This document shows, piece after piece, positions 6,266-7,033 of a stretch of DNA of 7,033 bases (position 1 is the stretch's first letter; each line of letters begins with the position of its first letter). Position numbers and translations under genes: made by a program. The notes beneath the pieces are model-generated. The model did no database searches and was not told where the DNA came from. It was given only the letters and a program-made list of their open reading frames with translations. The stretch comes from Tannerella sp. (GTDB lineage: Bacteria > Bacteroidota > Bacteroidia > Bacteroidales > Tannerellaceae): contig JAITHS010000261.1 of NCBI GenBank assembly GCA_031279875.1, positions 1-7,033 on the forward strand, written 5' to 3'.

Positions 6266-6491
6266 TTTGGCAGGTCTTCTGACTTACTCGTTAGCGAAAC
6301 GCCTTCCCGGTTTCCCAGTGGCTTTTGGTATTGTTTCGCCGCTATCCTCAATTCTTAATTTTTAATTTTTAATTTTTAATTTTTAATTTTTAATTGAGTG
6401 TGAGCTTACAGCAGCGGGTCTGTTCAGGATTTGCACCTGATTCCCTTTTCAGCATCGTTTGAGCGCGAAACGCCCATCTTATGCCACCAAA
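6266..6491 (-). promoter_or_regulatory. Cobalamin (B12) riboswitch aptamer
   Basis: Read on the minus strand, the conserved blocks appear in order: AAAAGGGAAtcaGGTGCAAA with ATCC following (6449-6427), GACCCGCTGCTGTAAGC (6420-6404), the B12-box region AAGCCACTGGGAAACC then GGGAAGGCG (6324-6300), and AGTCAGAAGACCTGCC (6284-6269). A closing helix TTTGG/CCAAA (6491-6487 with 6270-6266) sets the limits. Ligand-bound RNA normally shuts off the downstream gene, here the BtuB-like receptor and probably the whole operon. A peripheral arm holds an A/T heptamer tract (6355-6395) closed by CTCAATT/AATTGAG. The conserved core is undisturbed, so the aptamer is probably functional. Aptamer identity is very secure; exact ends are approximate. 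Confidence 0.96.
6355..6395. repeat. (TTAATTT)n heptamer tract inside the riboswitch
   Basis: Five full TTAATTT units and a partial sixth occupy 41 bp between the CTGCTGTAAGC block and the B12-box region of the aptamer. The flanks CTCAATT (6348-6354) and AATTGAG (6392-6398) are complementary, so the tract forms the loop or upper part of an arm. That part of cobalamin riboswitches is known to vary in length, which explains tolerance. The unit is the same as in the tracts at 662-689, 809-834 and 4085-4105. Confidence 0.9.
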
Positions 6492-6499
6492 TTCGGCCG

Positions 6500-6530
6500 C
6501 AAAGATACAACTTTTTCTTGGATTAGCAAA
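6500..6530 (-). promoter_or_regulatory. Bacteroidetes-type promoter for the B12 operon
   Basis: On the minus strand TTTG (6530-6527) is followed after exactly 19 nt by TATCTTTG (6507-6500), matching the Bacteroidetes consensus TTTG-N19-21-TAnnTTTG. Transcription would start near 6493-6495, immediately before the aptamer's closing helix. I saw no similar -7 element in the btuB-btuG, btuG-nrdD or nrdD-nrdG gaps. Confidence 0.88.
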
Positions 6531-6668
6531 AAATGACAAAAAAATTCAACGGAAAACCTAATTTCCATACGTTATAAAAAGGAAACACTACCTACCAATG
6601 ATGTTTTTCGCCTAACTGCATCATTACGAGGGCGTTAACGTACAGGGCATTCGGCGGTACCGTAGCCC

Positions 6669-6706
6669 AAACCCTTGCAGTGGTTTTAGAACCCTGCAAG
6701 CGGTTT
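6669..6706. repeat. Left arm of a long inverted repeat
   Basis: The arm (AAACCCTTGCAGTGGTTTT, then GAACCCTGCAAGCGGTTT after one base) matches the reverse complement of 6853-6889 except for one indel and one mismatch. Each arm is itself an imperfect hairpin with CTTGCAG and CTGCAAG as stem, so the core occurs four times in 220 bp. Confidence 0.88.
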
Positions 6707-6736
6707 TCGGCAACAACCCTTGTATGCGGCGTAACC

Positions 6737-6758
6737 AAGTGTCGTCCCATGCGGGACT
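6737..6758. repeat. Direct repeat with small hairpin, copy 1
   Basis: AAGTGTCGTCCC, then AT, then GCGGGACT. The GTCCC/GGGAC halves form a hairpin. The second copy at 6807-6827 is identical apart from one missing A in the loop. Confidence 0.85.
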
Positions 6759-6777
6759 ATTGTTGATGTGATTGCCC

Positions 6778-6803
6778 TAACCGGAGACTGAAGTCGCCGG
6801 TTA
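6778..6803. repeat. 26-bp near-perfect palindrome
   Basis: TAACCGG (6778-6784) and CCGGTTA (6797-6803) enclose GACT and AGTC; only one A/G pair and the GA centre break symmetry. It lies between the two direct-repeat copies. Confidence 0.85.
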
Positions 6804-6806
6804 ATA

Positions 6807-6827
6807 AAGTGTCGTCCCTGCGGGACT
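6807..6827. repeat. Direct repeat with small hairpin, copy 2
   Basis: AAGTGTCGTCCC, T, then GCGGGACT: the same unit as 6737-6758 with a one-base shorter loop. Confidence 0.85.
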
Positions 6828-6852
6828 GCTACCAATGACGGACGTAAGTTCC

Positions 6853-6889
6853 AAACCGCTTGCAGGGATTAAAACCACTGCAAGGGTTT
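6853..6889. repeat. Right arm of the long inverted repeat
   Basis: Reverse complement of 6669-6706. It begins 23 bp beyond the stop codon of the gene at the right edge, so the hairpin CTTGCAG...CTGCAAG could lie in that gene's 3' end; it lacks a following U-tract, so I do not call it a terminator. Confidence 0.88.
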
Positions 6890-6912
6890 GTGGTACCGTC
6901 ATTACCTAATGT

Positions 6913-7033
6913 TCAATTCACTTCCAGTTCATTAATCTCCGGCAGTTTGGGAAATTTGGCGTGCGGCTCGGTTTGATACCAAAATACTGTCGATGAGATG
7001 TCCGATGTTTGCGGCAGATAGCGTCCGCCTCGA
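6913..7033 (-). CDS. C-terminal fragment of a probable DUF2961/GH172-family protein
   Basis: The last 39 codons are visible, ending in TGA at 6913-6915. The encoded end, RGGRYLPQTSDISSTVFWYQ then TEPHAKFPKLPEINELEVN, carries the phrase FWYQTEPHAxFPxLP. From memory this is characteristic of the C-terminus of DUF2961 proteins (glycoside hydrolase family 172, with members acting on fructose- or arabinose-containing glycans). The other two frames give a less protein-like composition or earlier stops. The gene lies upstream of the B12 operon on the same strand, separated by repeats and the operon's own promoter, so it is probably a separate unit. Only the C-terminus can be judged. Confidence 0.62.
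   Translation of the reverse strand, partial: RGGRYLPQTSDISSTVFWYQTEPHAKFPKLPEINELEVN

Larger units (their letters stand above)
6531..6912. other. Gene-free intergenic stretch packed with repeats
   Basis: I see no credible gene here. From 6531 to about 6600 the DNA is A/T-rich promoter-upstream sequence. From about 6600 to 6900 it holds an outer pair of 37-38-bp inverted repeats (6669-6706 and 6853-6889), a pair of direct repeats (6737-6758 and 6807-6827) and a 26-bp palindrome (6778-6803). The block at 6638-6653 (ACGTACAGGGCATTCG) recurs inverted at 759-774 beside the nrdD-nrdG hairpin. TGGTACCGTC occurs at 6891-6900 and inverted at 696-705. No transposase frame is visible, so any mobile element here would be non-autonomous. 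Confidence 0.8.

Noticed and set aside
6355..6889. CRISPR array
   Set aside because: The repeats are tandem heptamers, palindromes or inverted copies; there are no regularly spaced identical repeats with unique spacers and no cas genes.

Overview
The window looks like chromosomal DNA of an anaerobic or microaerophilic member of the Bacteroidota, most likely Bacteroidales. The evidence is a -33 TTTG / -7 TATCTTTG promoter, no Shine-Dalgarno sequences before the genes, a BtuB-BtuG pair of the Bacteroidetes type, a Bacteroidetes-style NrdD with the glycyl motif RIIGY, and A/T heptamer repeats in the gene gaps. The genus cannot be fixed from the sequence.

All recognisable genes lie on the minus strand, so transcription runs from right to left. 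At the right edge (6913-7033) is the 3' end of a gene whose C-terminus resembles the DUF2961/GH172 family. A gene-free stretch of about 380 bp follows, packed with nested inverted and direct repeats (about 6600-6900). A sigma-ABfr-type promoter (6500-6530) then leads into a cobalamin riboswitch aptamer (6266-6491). Its leader ends in a hairpin plus U-tract touching the start codon of a BtuB-like TonB-dependent receptor (4112-6124). Downstream are a BtuG-like surface lipoprotein (2928-4082), the anaerobic ribonucleotide reductase nrdD (836-2923), its activase nrdG (164-649), and the N-terminus of an exported protein (1-180) that overlaps nrdG by 17 bp. Gaps are 29 bp, 4 bp, 186 bp and an overlap, and I see no second promoter in them, so one riboswitch-controlled operon is the simplest reading.

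The biological logic would be that low cobalamin opens the riboswitch. The cell then makes B12-capture machinery (BtuG lid on BtuB barrel) and, on the same transcript, a B12-independent class III reductase for dNTP synthesis. The nrdDG pair sits between B12-uptake genes and an exported protein that may belong to the same uptake locus.

The most unusual signal is structural. Four 28-bp palindromes with GTAG...CTAC-type ends lie inside coding sequence. Three are in btuB, all in the same reading phase and all in predicted periplasmic turns of the barrel; one is in the signal-peptide region of the leftmost gene. A (TTAATTT)n heptamer tract recurs in the gene gaps and also sits inside a peripheral arm of the riboswitch. 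The window therefore shows small palindromic elements accommodated by proteins and by an RNA aptamer.
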